Below, piece by piece: positions 1 through 7,787 of a stretch of DNA of 11,256 nt. The stretch's first letter is position 1. Each line of letters begins with the position of its first letter. Under the pieces are notes generated by a model. The model saw only the letters and a program-made list of their open reading frames with translations, did no database searches and was not told the DNA's origin. Location: contig NW_006281127.1 in assembly GCF_000203795.2 (NCBI RefSeq), positions 679 to 11,934 on the forward strand. Direction: 5' to 3'. A program made the position numbers and the translations under genes. This DNA is from Batrachochytrium dendrobatidis JAM81 (lineage: Eukaryota; Chytridiomycota; Chytridiomycetes; Rhizophydiales).

Positions 1-543
1 CTGTTCATAAAATATCTGAACAACAAGGATGATCCAGAGTATCAAGAAGAGAAAGAAAAAAAAATGCTGAAGATTAGAGAAGGGAACGAAAAATTCTTCA
101 GCATTCAAGAAGAGCGTCTGAAACTCGATAAAGATTTTTGTTACGCTGATTGGTCGCTTCGTTTAGCCAGAAAAAAACTTGCAGAGCTCCTGTTCCAAAA
201 TGATCCGAATGCAGCATCACTGGATTCTCGAATCGAATTTCTGAAATCAAATCGCAATTTTGTTGAAGGTATCTACCAATCTCTTATTCTCCAACTAAAC
301 AAACAGCCAAAATCCGAGCAAGCCTCTACTAGTGGAACCCAGAACCAATCACAACATCATAAAAGTCCATCATCACCAAGCGAAGCGTCTACAGTTCAAC
401 ACACTCAAGCATCATCCAGTACACAAAGAGCTTCCAAATCCCATTCTCGTTCTCGTTTATGGAAAACTTCCAAATCCAAGAATGAGCGCAAATCATTTTT
501 GAGTCCACCCAGTTCTGAAGATTCAGATGAATCACCCGTTTGA
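1..543 (+). CDS. Coiled-coil secreted-family protein, paralog A (5' partial)
   Basis: The reading frame is open from base 1, so the start codon and any signal peptide lie outside the window; the first ATG at 64 is internal. The visible 180 residues begin with a charged, helix-prone region (Lys/Glu-rich, likely coiled coil, residues 10-60). A block conserved with paralog B follows (residues 60-106, with LAELLFQN and FVEGIYQSL), then a Ser/Thr/Gln-rich tail (residues 107-165) with a basic patch SRSRLWKTSKSKNERK and an acidic end SEDSDESPV. The alignment to paralog B (6277-6942) is ungapped up to PKSE, which shows that the frame upstream of 64 is coding. By analogy with B it is probably secreted, but its own leader is not visible. 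No enzymatic motif is seen and the function is unknown. The match to a Batrachochytrium secreted family is my recollection, not a search result. Confidence 0.82.
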   Translation: MFIKYLNNKDDPEYQEEKEKKMLKIREGNEKFFSIQEERLKLDKDFCYADWSLRLARKKLAELLFQNDPNAASLDSRIEFLKSNRNFVEGIYQSLILQLNKQPKSEQASTSGTQNQSQHHKSPSSPSEASTVQHTQASSSTQRASKSHSRSRLWKTSKSKNERKSFLSPPSSEDSDESPV

Positions 544-546
544 TTT

Positions 547-636
547 GATTGCTAATCTGAACTGGTTTCGACTGACTCGATTGTGTTTTTATTTGAATAA
601 AATACGATACGATACAATATGATTACCATTTGATAT
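547..636 (+). repeat. 3' UTR block of paralog A, inverted copy at 6120-6204
   Basis: This stretch just after the stop codon matches the reverse complement of 6120-6204. I count five substitutions and one 5-nt indel over the aligned 85-90 bases. It contains the AATAAA signal and the run ACGATACGATACAAT. The two copies are in opposite orientation 5.5 kb apart, each on the 3' side of its own paralog. Confidence 0.85.
596..601 (+). terminator. Poly(A) signal of paralog A
   Basis: AATAAA lies 53 nt after the TGA stop, inside a block conserved in the 3' UTR of paralog B, where the same hexamer sits at the equivalent place. Confidence 0.75.
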
Positions 637-1400
637 TTGATATTGGAAGTACATGTATGTGTGTATCGTGTCGATATGATATTGCTTGACATGTCATATT
701 GACACATACAACACCAATACCAACAATAGTCATGTGTGTCGATATCAGATCCAACCAATTTGACTGGTTTGACTCGTTGATTGTGGTGTCAAAATGGTTG
801 CATCAATAGCCTGACTGATTACACACATCAGTTGCAGTGTCAACTGTGTAGTGTGTCAAGTATCACATGTTGAATATGCAATGCCAACAATATGGTCATT
901 ATGCACATGTTGATGTATTCAGTGATCGTATACTGGTCGATTGGTGCAATATGATCACACACCAATGGAATGTAATAATCATGATATTTGCAGCAGTATA
1001 CCATATTGCAACTGTTGATATCGCGCATCCAGTATCGACATGATCATCCAGATATACAGTGATGAATTCAAACAATGCATACCATGATTGAGCTACATGA
1101 TGTGTATTCAATCAATACCATGTATTACCAATACAATAGTATGCGTGATCATCGTGTACCAAACAACTACGATACACACTGGACTGATCCAATACATGCA
1201 CGGCTTGAACATATCACACAGTCAAACATGGACACACCACATTAAATATACATATAATATCAGTATGTCACTAATGTATTGTATTTAGTCGAGTTTATCG
1301 TGAGTTATTGTGACTGTTGACAGTGTGGTGAGTGTTTTCAGGTACAACTACTTGATCGTTGTAGTTGATGATTATTAACACCAAGAGTCCTGACGTACAT
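637..1400. other. Intergenic region, no gene seen
   Basis: Both strands carry only short open frames, mostly overlapping each other on opposite strands, without recognisable protein motifs. The sequence is rich in TG/CA and ATTGA/TCAAT words. A 7-bp inverted repeat (CAACTAC...GTAGTTG, about 1343-1366) lies just downstream of the protease gene's poly(A) signal. I see no RNA gene here. Confidence 0.6.
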
Positions 1401-1422
1401 CATCCATGCAACAATAACCAGT

Positions 1423-1428
1423 TTTATT
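1423..1428 (-). terminator. Poly(A) signal of the protease-like gene
   Basis: AATAAA on the minus strand lies 13 nt after the TAA stop at 1442-1444. The short distance supports placing the true end of the gene in exon 4 and not at the earlier in-frame stops inside the introns. Confidence 0.65.
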
Positions 1429-1441
1429 GCTATATATCTGT

Positions 1442-3075
1442 TTATCCATCAAATTTCTCATAATTAGGCTTTGAATGCTTACTACCACGACGAATACTAC
1501 CAAGTCGCGAAAACGATCTCCTGAGAGTAGATCTGCCATCTGGAATTGAAGTACTTGGTTGTTCAGGAAATCTAACAATATGCATCAAATTCATGATCAG
1601 TATCAATCAACACATGCACACATCAATATCAAACAACTTACTGTGATGGTGACCAGATCACTCGATAACCGTTTGAAATAATAGGATATCCATCAGTCGA
1701 GACTTCGCATCCACATCCAGGACCAAATCCAATGCGTTTATTTGTTCGATCAAATGTCAATCCAAGTCGGGCCATAAATGATGTACCAAGAACTGCATTA
1801 TCATTTGGACCAGCTTGTACAGCAAACAGGTCTATAGTTCAGCAGGTATATTAGTCAGGTTAATCAAACAACACATATTGCATACAATTGTCAAATATTT
1901 ACAATCTTTAGAATTATAGCTTCGTAAATAGTCTTTGGGACCCAGTTTGATCGTTACAACGGAATCGTGGTTGTCATCAGTTACAGGAGTTTGAGCAAAC
2001 ACTGTAATTGTAATTGTCGGCAGCTTGACCCAATCGATATTATACTTGGATTTAGTCATTAGATGGTTGTTCTGTAGCTTCTTTTTAATTATTATTTTGC
2101 CGAGCTTGCTACTAATCATAGTATTCTTGATAGTGATCGCACCACTATTAAGGATATCATTGATCAGCACATCCACGACTGCTTGAGGAAAACGCATATA
2201 CATAAAGCATGTATGTAGATATGAATACAAAGCACGTCCATTTTCCACAACTTGCTGAAATTCCTCGGGTAGATCCACTTGTTTGTCATTGATTAGTACA
2301 CTCTTGATGTTGACAGTAAAATAATCGTTTGTCGGTGAATTTACCCATGCAATACTCCTTCCATCCGTTCCACATTTTTCAGCTACGTCCGTATTTCCTA
2401 TATTGATGAAACTTTTTGAAGTCATTTCATACGGACATAGTTGAATGCCAATCTCGTTATTAGGAATAACACCATAATTGTACAAAATATCCATTGCAGT
2501 GGTTGGTGGATGATGCTTTGACAACGAGAAATAGGCAAACCCAAATACTCCTTGCTTGAGTTTTCCACCAATGCCAACTAGATCTGGCGATTGTTTTTGG
2601 ATTGCTAGTACAGGTAAATCAATGTCAGTTATCCCAGTACCCGGAATCGTCACAGCTGCGTCGGAACTAATTCCTCTATACTCTTTGCCTTTGTAATTTA
2701 TAGTAACGGGTTGCCCACTTGGAGTGTATTGCGGAGTCAAACCTACATCGTTGCTTGAACTAGAAAGTGGTACAACTATATCAGAAAATGATGAATCGAC
2801 TTGTAAACCCAACTATTTTAAACAAGTGTGAGATTGATTAAACGTGGTGCAAATTGATATTAAATTACAGTGCATGACATGATACATACATTGATTCCAT
2901 CAATATTGACTTTAATTGTGAAACATTGATCAGCATCATGACGCAATTCAACGGGTGATCGTTTTGATAGCCTGTTGTTTGACTGACTGTCAATTCCAAT
3001 TGGTGATTCTAATGAAACTCGAACTGCAGAAACCGCCTGTAACGCAAGTAGAATGCATTCTAGAGTAATCAGCAT
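1442..3075 (-). CDS. Secreted pepsin-like (A1 family) aspartyl protease homologue, four exons, altered active site
   Basis: Read as join(2890..3075, 1903..2812, 1642..1831, 1442..1571) on the minus strand, giving 471 residues. Residues 1-17 form a signal peptide; a short pro-region ends near the dibasic KR at 38-39. The pepsin fold is recognisable throughout: QVDSSFSDIVVP (66-77), a flap-like stretch near NYKGKEYRG, GVFGFAYFSLSK (equivalent to GILGLA...LS), YLHTCFMYMRFPQAVVD (around the second catalytic loop), and C-terminal AVLGTSFMARLGLTFD plus RIGFGPGCGC in exon 3. A1 enzymes use two Asp-Thr/Ser-Gly motifs. Here the first is D68-S-S and the second is H262-T-C, so the second catalytic Asp is missing. 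Exon 4 adds a 42-residue Ser/Arg-rich basic tail. The start is taken at 3075, not 3117, because a TATA box lies only 9 nt upstream of 3117. It may be a secreted pseudoprotease or a decaying copy of a family expanded in Batrachochytrium. Its frame is otherwise intact. Confidence 0.82.
1572..1641 (-). other. Intron 3 of the protease-like gene (70 bp)
   Basis: It has a consensus donor GTAAGT and acceptor TTGTTAG, with a possible branch site ACTGATC. Removal joins CA to A and makes a Gln codon, opening a 42-residue tail. If the intron is retained, the codon is also Gln (CAG) followed directly by TAA. Confidence 0.75.
1832..1902 (-). other. Intron 2 of the protease-like gene (71 bp)
   Basis: The donor is GTAAAT and the acceptor CTATAG, with a branch-like TGACTAAT about 20-25 nt before the acceptor. 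A phase-1 splice (T plus AC gives Tyr) connects the frame to LFAVQAGPNDNAVLGTSF, the expected pepsin C-terminal lobe. A nearby GTATGC could act as a donor but would put exon 3 out of frame. Confidence 0.78.
2813..2889 (-). other. Intron 1 of the protease-like gene (77 bp)
   Basis: The donor is GTATGT and the acceptor AAAATAG, in phase 0. Removing it joins the N-terminal strand TIKVNIDGIN directly to LGLQVDSSFSD, the strand order expected around the first catalytic Asp of pepsin-like proteins. The intron contains in-frame stops. Confidence 0.78.
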
Positions 3076-3118
3076 TGTATCAAGTAGTGTGATGAAAATA
3101 TCTTGAATCTGATACATG

Positions 3119-3143
3119 ACTGCCGTTTTATAATGACGGCAGT
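3119..3143 (-). promoter_or_regulatory. TATA box inside an 8-bp perfect inverted repeat
   Basis: TATAAAA on the minus strand (3126-3132) sits between the arms ACTGCCGT (3119-3126) and ACGGCAGT (3136-3143), overlapping the first by one base. A start site about 30 nt downstream would fall near 3102, giving a leader of roughly 25-30 nt before the ATG at 3075. The palindrome could be a factor-binding site overlapping the core promoter. Confidence 0.6.
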
Positions 3144-3194
3144 TTCAAGGGTGACAATCGGCAATTTTCAAATGGGTATTTAAAAAACACAAGT

Positions 3195-3237
3195 ACACCA
3201 TGTAGGGTGGACAAAGCCGAACACACCCTGTAGGGCG
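3195..3237. promoter_or_regulatory. Duplicated GC-rich quasi-palindromic element upstream of the protease-like gene
   Basis: Two copies read ACACCATGTAGGGTG (3195-3209) and ACACCCTGTAGGGCG (3223-3237), with starts 28 bp apart. Each centres on a CC(A/C)TGTAGGG core that is nearly self-complementary. They stand out from the AT-leaning surroundings and lie 60-110 bp upstream of the TATA box, where activator sites would be expected. The binding factor is unknown. Confidence 0.45.
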
Positions 3238-3239
3238 AA

Positions 3240-4005
3240 TCAATATACAAACATTGCTGATAGTGGAAAATAAACCTGAGTATTATGCTGCGTTGATATT
3301 TTCAATTGTGGTGATGTATCCAGTGATCAGGTAGTGTCAAATTGTCATTCTGATTATGGATAATTATCATCACATATACAATCCATTACTACAGCATATA
3401 CTGTCACTGTATACCAAATACTTGACTGATTGTTCGATTAGTCATGTTTTGGATCACTCGGACACAACAGCATCAAACAGCCTGTTGTTGCAGTATTTCA
3501 AAACCATGACTTTTTTGTTGGTATGACTGCACAGTCATTTTAGGTCAATGTAGACTGTATACGTCAAACACTGCTGATTGTGTCACAACATGATCAACAT
3601 CAAACTCGGCAATCTGTCGCTGCTACACTGAATGAGTGACATTGTACTATAATTGAATTGGGGATTGGCAGGTCGTTCAACAAACTGGCCGTGTCAACAG
3701 GTCAGATTGTCATCGTGTACATGAACCATAATGGATGATCATGTCATTCAAATCATCACACAATATACCGATATATGCAAAACAACACCACCAATACAAT
3801 CCAAATCAAACCCAATCACAAACGTGGTGTTGAATCCAATGCATGCGAGTACTTTTTAAACACATGATACACACTGATGGTGATGGTTGCTGACAGTCAT
3901 ATTGCAGTGTACATGTCCAATAGTGTCCACTGTCATGTCGATTGTTGCTATCCGTGACATCCAACTAGATCACAATCAATGTCTAACAAATACAACACAG
4001 TAAAC
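3240..4005. other. Intergenic region, no gene seen
   Basis: No open frame of note on either strand. The DNA is rich in CA/TG steps and in short words such as TGTCA, ATTGA and CAATC. An A/C-rich stretch (about 3778-3827) carries repeated CAATACAA/AACCCAATC-like words without a fixed period. No RNA gene or clear promoter is visible. Confidence 0.55.
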
Positions 4006-4008
4006 TAG

Positions 4009-4269
4009 CCACAAGTATCCAAGAGTATATCAATTGATGTGATCCAACAAAACAGCAGAGTATTGACTGCTTTGTTAAAGTGCATTCAATCAAGAGACTC
4101 CAGCATCTCGAGTAGAAATATCAGATTTGTTCACCTTTGCACTGAATCCACAACAAATCGCACAGATTACAAGCAAAATTTGGACAAGTCGAAATGGCTC
4201 AAATTTACAGCTGAAACCAAAATGGTATACAATCGCATTCATGTAGAGTTGAACACTATCTTGCAATGA
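4009..4269 (+). CDS. Doubtful open frame, possible terminal exon or gene remnant
   Basis: The frame is open from after a TAG at 4006-4008 to a TGA at 4267-4269. It has no ATG before the internal Met at KMVYNRI, so it could only be an exon or a remnant. The encoded residues look more protein-like than neighbouring frames: SRDSSISSRNIRF (arginine/serine-rich) and DKSKWLKFTAETKMVYNRI (amphipathic, charged). An AATAAA hexamer follows the stop at 4287-4292. I do not recognise a family. The alternative is chance: opposite-strand frames of similar length exist here. Confidence 0.25.
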   Translation, partial: PQVSKSISIDVIQQNSRVLTALLKCIQSRDSSISSRNIRFVHLCTESTTNRTDYKQNLDKSKWLKFTAETKMVYNRIHVELNTILQ

Positions 4270-4299
4270 TTGACTGTTGGTTTGGAATAAACAATGCTG

Positions 4300-5614
4300 A
4301 ATATTGGTTGTAGTTTTGTACTGGACATTGACTGTTGACTCAATATACATTATGAATTATTATAAACAGTGTCAATGATATGATGCTCACAAACTATGAT
4401 TTTGAACTGAAATAGTCTTGAACCAGCGTTTGTTGTTTCTGTTGTATTCTGAATCACAGATACGATCGCAATCTAGTTCAACAACAATCATGACACATAT
4501 CAGTAATGCAACTGTTGTTTTCATGCCAATCACCACCAACAATATCACTGTATTGTCAATCAGTTCATGACACTGACTGTTTATCACACACCAACACTGT
4601 TATTTGGTGGTCTATTCAAGTCAATATGGCTGTAATATCAATCAACTATTAGTATCTACTCGACTATCATCAACTCAATACATGAAATGATCTCATGAAA
4701 ACAGGCCATATTCATACAAGCATATGCTGTTAATGATCTCATGAAAACAGCACATATTCATACAAGCATATGTTGTTGGTGCCTCAAGTTTATTGGTAAA
4801 CCCATGTTTGTTGGTCTCAGTAATAATCACAACGTGCTGTTTGTTACCACTGGTACGCTATCGGCACAAACTCGATTGATCCAACAGCCATATAAACACA
4901 TTGTTGTCAGTTACATCGAGTGTTTGTCCAAATAGGTTGATTCAGATGGATTGCATATAACTGACTAATCCAGCATTCATCCGTTGTCAAACAACCATAA
5001 TGCACAATACCACCAAGTGTGCAATTACACTCGCACTGATCAGTCATTGCACAGTATGCATCAGTCAATGTCCAACATATGTGTGTCTGCAACTAAATTG
5101 CAGTCCATGACACATCCACACGATCCAACATGACAAATCATGTATCATGAGTCCAAGATTGATCAAAAACCTGATCATGGTAAACACAGCATGTTGTTGT
5201 ATATCAGAGTCGATATATCGAGTGACAGTTGCACACTTGCTGATGGTGCACAGCGTATCAGTCACAATACATGCACGGTATTGCATTGCAGTCATTGAAT
5301 GACAGCTGGTTGCAATGTGATACCGATCGACATACATCAGCATGGTATGATGTGACCATAATCATGGTGGAATGTGTTGGAGTTGACATTGTGAGTTGAC
5401 AATCAATACACCATGCACATGACTGGAACATATGCATTCGAATGTGGTTTGGTTGATGTCCAGTTGATCATGCAATCGCATCGGTGCAACGAGTGAGTGA
5501 GCTAATGGTGATCTGAACCCATTTCAACAACAAGAAATTGACAGTCATGTATTTGCATGCATTCAATATGTGTCGCACACCGTTGTTGACTGTTGACTGT
5601 GTATGCAGGTCAAG
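4300..5614. other. Intergenic region with a tandem duplication
   Basis: Apart from the 46-bp duplication at 4686-4777 I find no supported gene. A 45-codon minus-strand frame starting at 4524 begins with a hydrophobic, signal-like MKTTVALLICVMIVVELDC, but it has no visible promoter or relatives. A plus-strand frame at 4741-4935 starts inside the duplication. Neither is convincing. Confidence 0.5.
4686..4777. repeat. Two-copy tandem repeat, 46-bp unit
   Basis: Copy 1 (4686-4731) and copy 2 (4732-4777) both begin AATGATCTCATGAAAACAG and continue with ATATTCATACAAGCATATG after a two-base difference. I count three substitutions over the unit. The high identity suggests a recent duplication, for example by replication slippage. 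Confidence 0.85.
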
Positions 5615-5905
5615 TTACCACCAACCACCAACCAGATCCAGTGCATACATGATCATTAATAGAATGACTGCCAAGAATATTCGTGTCTGAAAGTTGATTG
5701 TGAGTTGGTGGTTTGCAAGAACCGGGCACAACCAACATGCTATTGGATACAGCAACCTGATTATATTCCAGTCACATGGTGTGATACAGTGGTTGTGCAA
5801 CACAACACCCAGATATTTGTAGTGTTGAACACGACGAATCTGTTGTCCGTGTAGCATCATATCAATTGGTAATTCGGAATCAAAGTATTGACCAACGCTT
5901 TGCAA
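5615..5905 (-). mobile_element. Relic of a non-LTR (LINE-type) retrotransposon reverse transcriptase
   Basis: A 96-codon minus-strand frame resembles the region after the catalytic core of LINE reverse transcriptases. IRRVQHYKYLGVVL matches the common KYLGV-L block, and TRIFLAVILLMIMYALDL matches the following segment that usually reads like ...LxPILMYGxE. The catalytic YADD-containing part is not found upstream on this strand, where frames are broken by stops. No endonuclease domain, poly(A) tail or target-site duplication is visible. This is a short, 5'-truncated and decayed fragment. Family assignment is from motif memory. Confidence 0.6.
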
Positions 5906-6119
5906 GTATTAATGACTGAATCAAAAAGCATAGTGGCTCCAAACAATCGCTTGCAGCATGTCAAGCAATATCATATCGACACAATACATACATGCATATC
6001 TGCATCATCAATGTGTACAACTATGCAATATATAATCAACCATATTGTGTTGGAAATACAAGTGTCAGTGTACAATATGATATCATGCCAACCAAGACTG
6101 TGTACAATGATCAGATATA

Positions 6120-6204
6120 ATATCAAATGGTAATTGTATCGTATCATATTTTATTCAAATAAAAATACAATCGAGTCAGTCGAAACCAATACAGATTAGC
6201 ATTC
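6120..6204 (-). repeat. 3' UTR block of paralog B, inverted copy of 547-636
   Basis: It aligns with the 3' UTR of paralog A in the same position relative to the coding region: five substitutions and a 5-nt deletion (ATGAT-type) after GATACAAT. The UTR is clearly better conserved than the adjoining coding parts. Confidence 0.85.
6150..6155 (-). terminator. Poly(A) signal of paralog B
   Basis: AATAAA on the minus strand lies about 120 nt after the stop, in the UTR block shared with paralog A. Confidence 0.72.
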
Positions 6205-6276
6205 GGATCAATCGAATGAATCTTCATTTTCAAGTTGATTTCAGCGTGATCCAAGGTTATTTCCATTATTAGAGGA

Positions 6277-6942
6277 TTACTCTGATTTTGACTGTTGGCT
6301 TAGTTGAAGAGTGAGAGATTCGTAAATCTTTTCAACAAAATCACGATTTGATTCCAGAAATTCCACATAAGAATTCAGTGATGTTCCACTCGGGCCATTC
6401 TGGAACAGGCGCTCTGCGAGATTTTCTCTGCTATAATTCAATTGCGAAGTAGCGTAATAAAGGCTGTTACCGATTCTCTCACACTTTTTTACAATCCGTT
6501 TGAGTTCTCTTAGCGCTTTCTTAAGCTTCAATTTAGAATTTTCAAGCTCTTCTTGATACATTGGATCATTCTCGTCTTGATAAGGTTTATGTAACAGTTT
6601 CTCTTTTTGTTCAGTTAGTTGTTCCACCAATTTTCCTTGGTCAAGCCTTTCAAAATTGGCCACGTCATACGGTTTGTTGATATCATCATATCTTTGATCC
6701 ATTAGTAGATATTCTTCAATCAAATTCGCATCATTCTCTGAAAATTGACTGATATCAACTAAACCCGTAGCTTCTTCATGAGAAATTTTCCGATACTCAG
6801 ATTCAGTACTTGTAATTTCAGTGGGTTGAGCTGTTGAAGTGCTAGTTTCAGCACTTGTAGCTGCACTGGGATTGACTGGGATGGCTGTAGTAACCGAGCA
6901 GATGGCCAGGATTGATGCCAATATTGTGACTGCGAGTTTCAT
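6277..6942 (-). CDS. Secreted coiled-coil protein, paralog B, C-terminally shortened
   Basis: The protein has 221 residues. Residues 1-20 (MKLAVTILASILAICSVTTA) form a clear signal peptide. A Ser/Thr/Ala-rich low-complexity segment follows (22-48), then an acidic region (50-105), a Lys/Glu-rich coiled coil (about 105-165, with ELENSKLKLKKALRELKRI), and the block shared with paralog A (LAERLFQN, SNRDFVEKIYESL). An upstream in-frame ATG at 7014 is rejected because the TATA box at 7002-7009 lies downstream of it. The ATG at 6942 is preceded by that TATA box at a normal distance. The stop TAA aligns with a CAA in paralog A; homology continues for several codons beyond (TCCTCT..., GGA). From stop position to the shared GCTAATCTG word, B is 153 bp shorter than A. 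No catalytic motif; probably extracellular; function unknown. The signal-peptide style recalls a Batrachochytrium family. Confidence 0.85.
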   Translation of the reverse strand: MKLAVTILASILAICSVTTAIPVNPSAATSAETSTSTAQPTEITSTESEYRKISHEEATGLVDISQFSENDANLIEEYLLMDQRYDDINKPYDVANFERLDQGKLVEQLTEQKEKLLHKPYQDENDPMYQEELENSKLKLKKALRELKRIVKKCERIGNSLYYATSQLNYSRENLAERLFQNGPSGTSLNSYVEFLESNRDFVEKIYESLTLQLSQQSKSE

Positions 6943-7001
6943 TGTATTGGCTTGGTTGAGCAAGTTGTAATTATTGGTATTCAACAAGCAAGGCTGGACT
7001 G

Positions 7002-7020
7002 TATTTATATCCACTATTGG
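7002..7020 (-). promoter_or_regulatory. Core promoter of paralog B (TATA box with adjacent CCAAT)
   Basis: TATAAATA on the minus strand (7002-7009) is 59 nt upstream of the ATG at 6942, so a start site near 6975-6980 would leave a leader of about 35 nt. A CCAAT pentamer lies directly upstream at 7016-7020. Confidence 0.6.
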
Positions 7021-7047
7021 ATGGATTGTATTAAAAGCATATTGGAT

Positions 7048-7222
7048 GACCGTTTTAGGGATTGGCTTTATTATTAGGGTTGATGGTGATTTGTCACCAA
7101 TCTCAAACTTTAAAGGGTTACTCCTTATATGATCACCCGCAATATTGATTAAACCACTGTTTGACTATACATTCGAGTATCATATGGTTGATTGTGTTTT
7201 ACACCCTTATCCACCCTAAAAG
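7048..7222. promoter_or_regulatory. Upstream region of paralog B with AGGG/CCCT elements
   Basis: The plus strand shows TTTTAGGGATTGG (from about 7053), ATTATTAGGGTTG (from about 7070), TGGTGA-TTTG-TCACCA (inverted repeat 7084-7099), TTTAAAGGGTTAC, ACACCCTTAT (7201-7210) and CCACCCTAAAAGGGT (7211-7225, a quasi-palindrome). The last resembles the duplicated element upstream of the protease-like gene in its CACCCT...AGGG layout. The role is inferred from position only. Confidence 0.4.
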
Positions 7223-7787
7223 GGTCAGTGTGTTGAAATATGAACAGATATGTACATGTTTAAACAAGACTATATGCAACTGAGCTGATATTCAGTTGTT
7301 GGATGGTCATCAATATGTGTTGTGGTTGACATGATTCAACATGTGGTTTAGTGATACTTTACATTCAACTCGACACGATCAATCATCACTACACATTGTC
7401 CAGTAATTCAATCAATCAACTGAATCAATACAATGCAGTTCATGTTGCAACCACAATGTCACATTGATGATCAATGACTTGCAACTGTTGTGTTGGCATT
7501 GCATGTTGGGTATTACTATATCAATATCGATTGTCACTATAGTTGTATCAATCACACATCATGATCATATGTCATGATTGACTCGTATTCTGGATTGATG
7601 CACTCATTCCACTCCACTCCATCACTCGAACACAAACATCGTATGGCTTGTTGATTACTAATACCCATATTGATCGAATACACACTACATGACACATGTC
7701 AGGTTAGCGTATACATTCCACTATATATCACATCATGTTGCTGATACCACGCATTGTGATTCAACAGTCAATCTGTATTCGAGTTCA

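Noticed and set aside
552..1288. Several 60-70 codon frames on both strands after paralog A
   Set aside because: They overlap one another on opposite strands, have Cys/Tyr/Ile/His-rich compositions typical of translated intergenic DNA here, and show no motif or promoter.
3076..3117. Longer N-terminus for the protease-like protein starting at the ATG at 3117
   Set aside because: It is only 9 nt from the TATA box, upstream of the expected transcription start; the ATG at 3075 begins directly at the hydrophobic signal peptide.
4387..4524. Minus-strand 45-codon frame beginning with a signal-peptide-like MKTTVALLICVMIVVELDC
   Set aside because: The hydrophobic start is suggestive, but there is no TATA box at a sensible distance, no poly(A) signal close after the stop and no recognised relative. 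I cannot separate it from chance.
4741..4935. Plus-strand 64-codon frame
   Set aside because: It begins inside the second copy of the 46-bp tandem repeat, has no known motif, and an alternative frame is equally open over part of it.
6943..7014. Longer N-terminus for paralog B starting at the ATG at 7014
   Set aside because: The TATA box at 7002-7009 lies downstream of that ATG, and the signal peptide begins exactly at the ATG at 6942.
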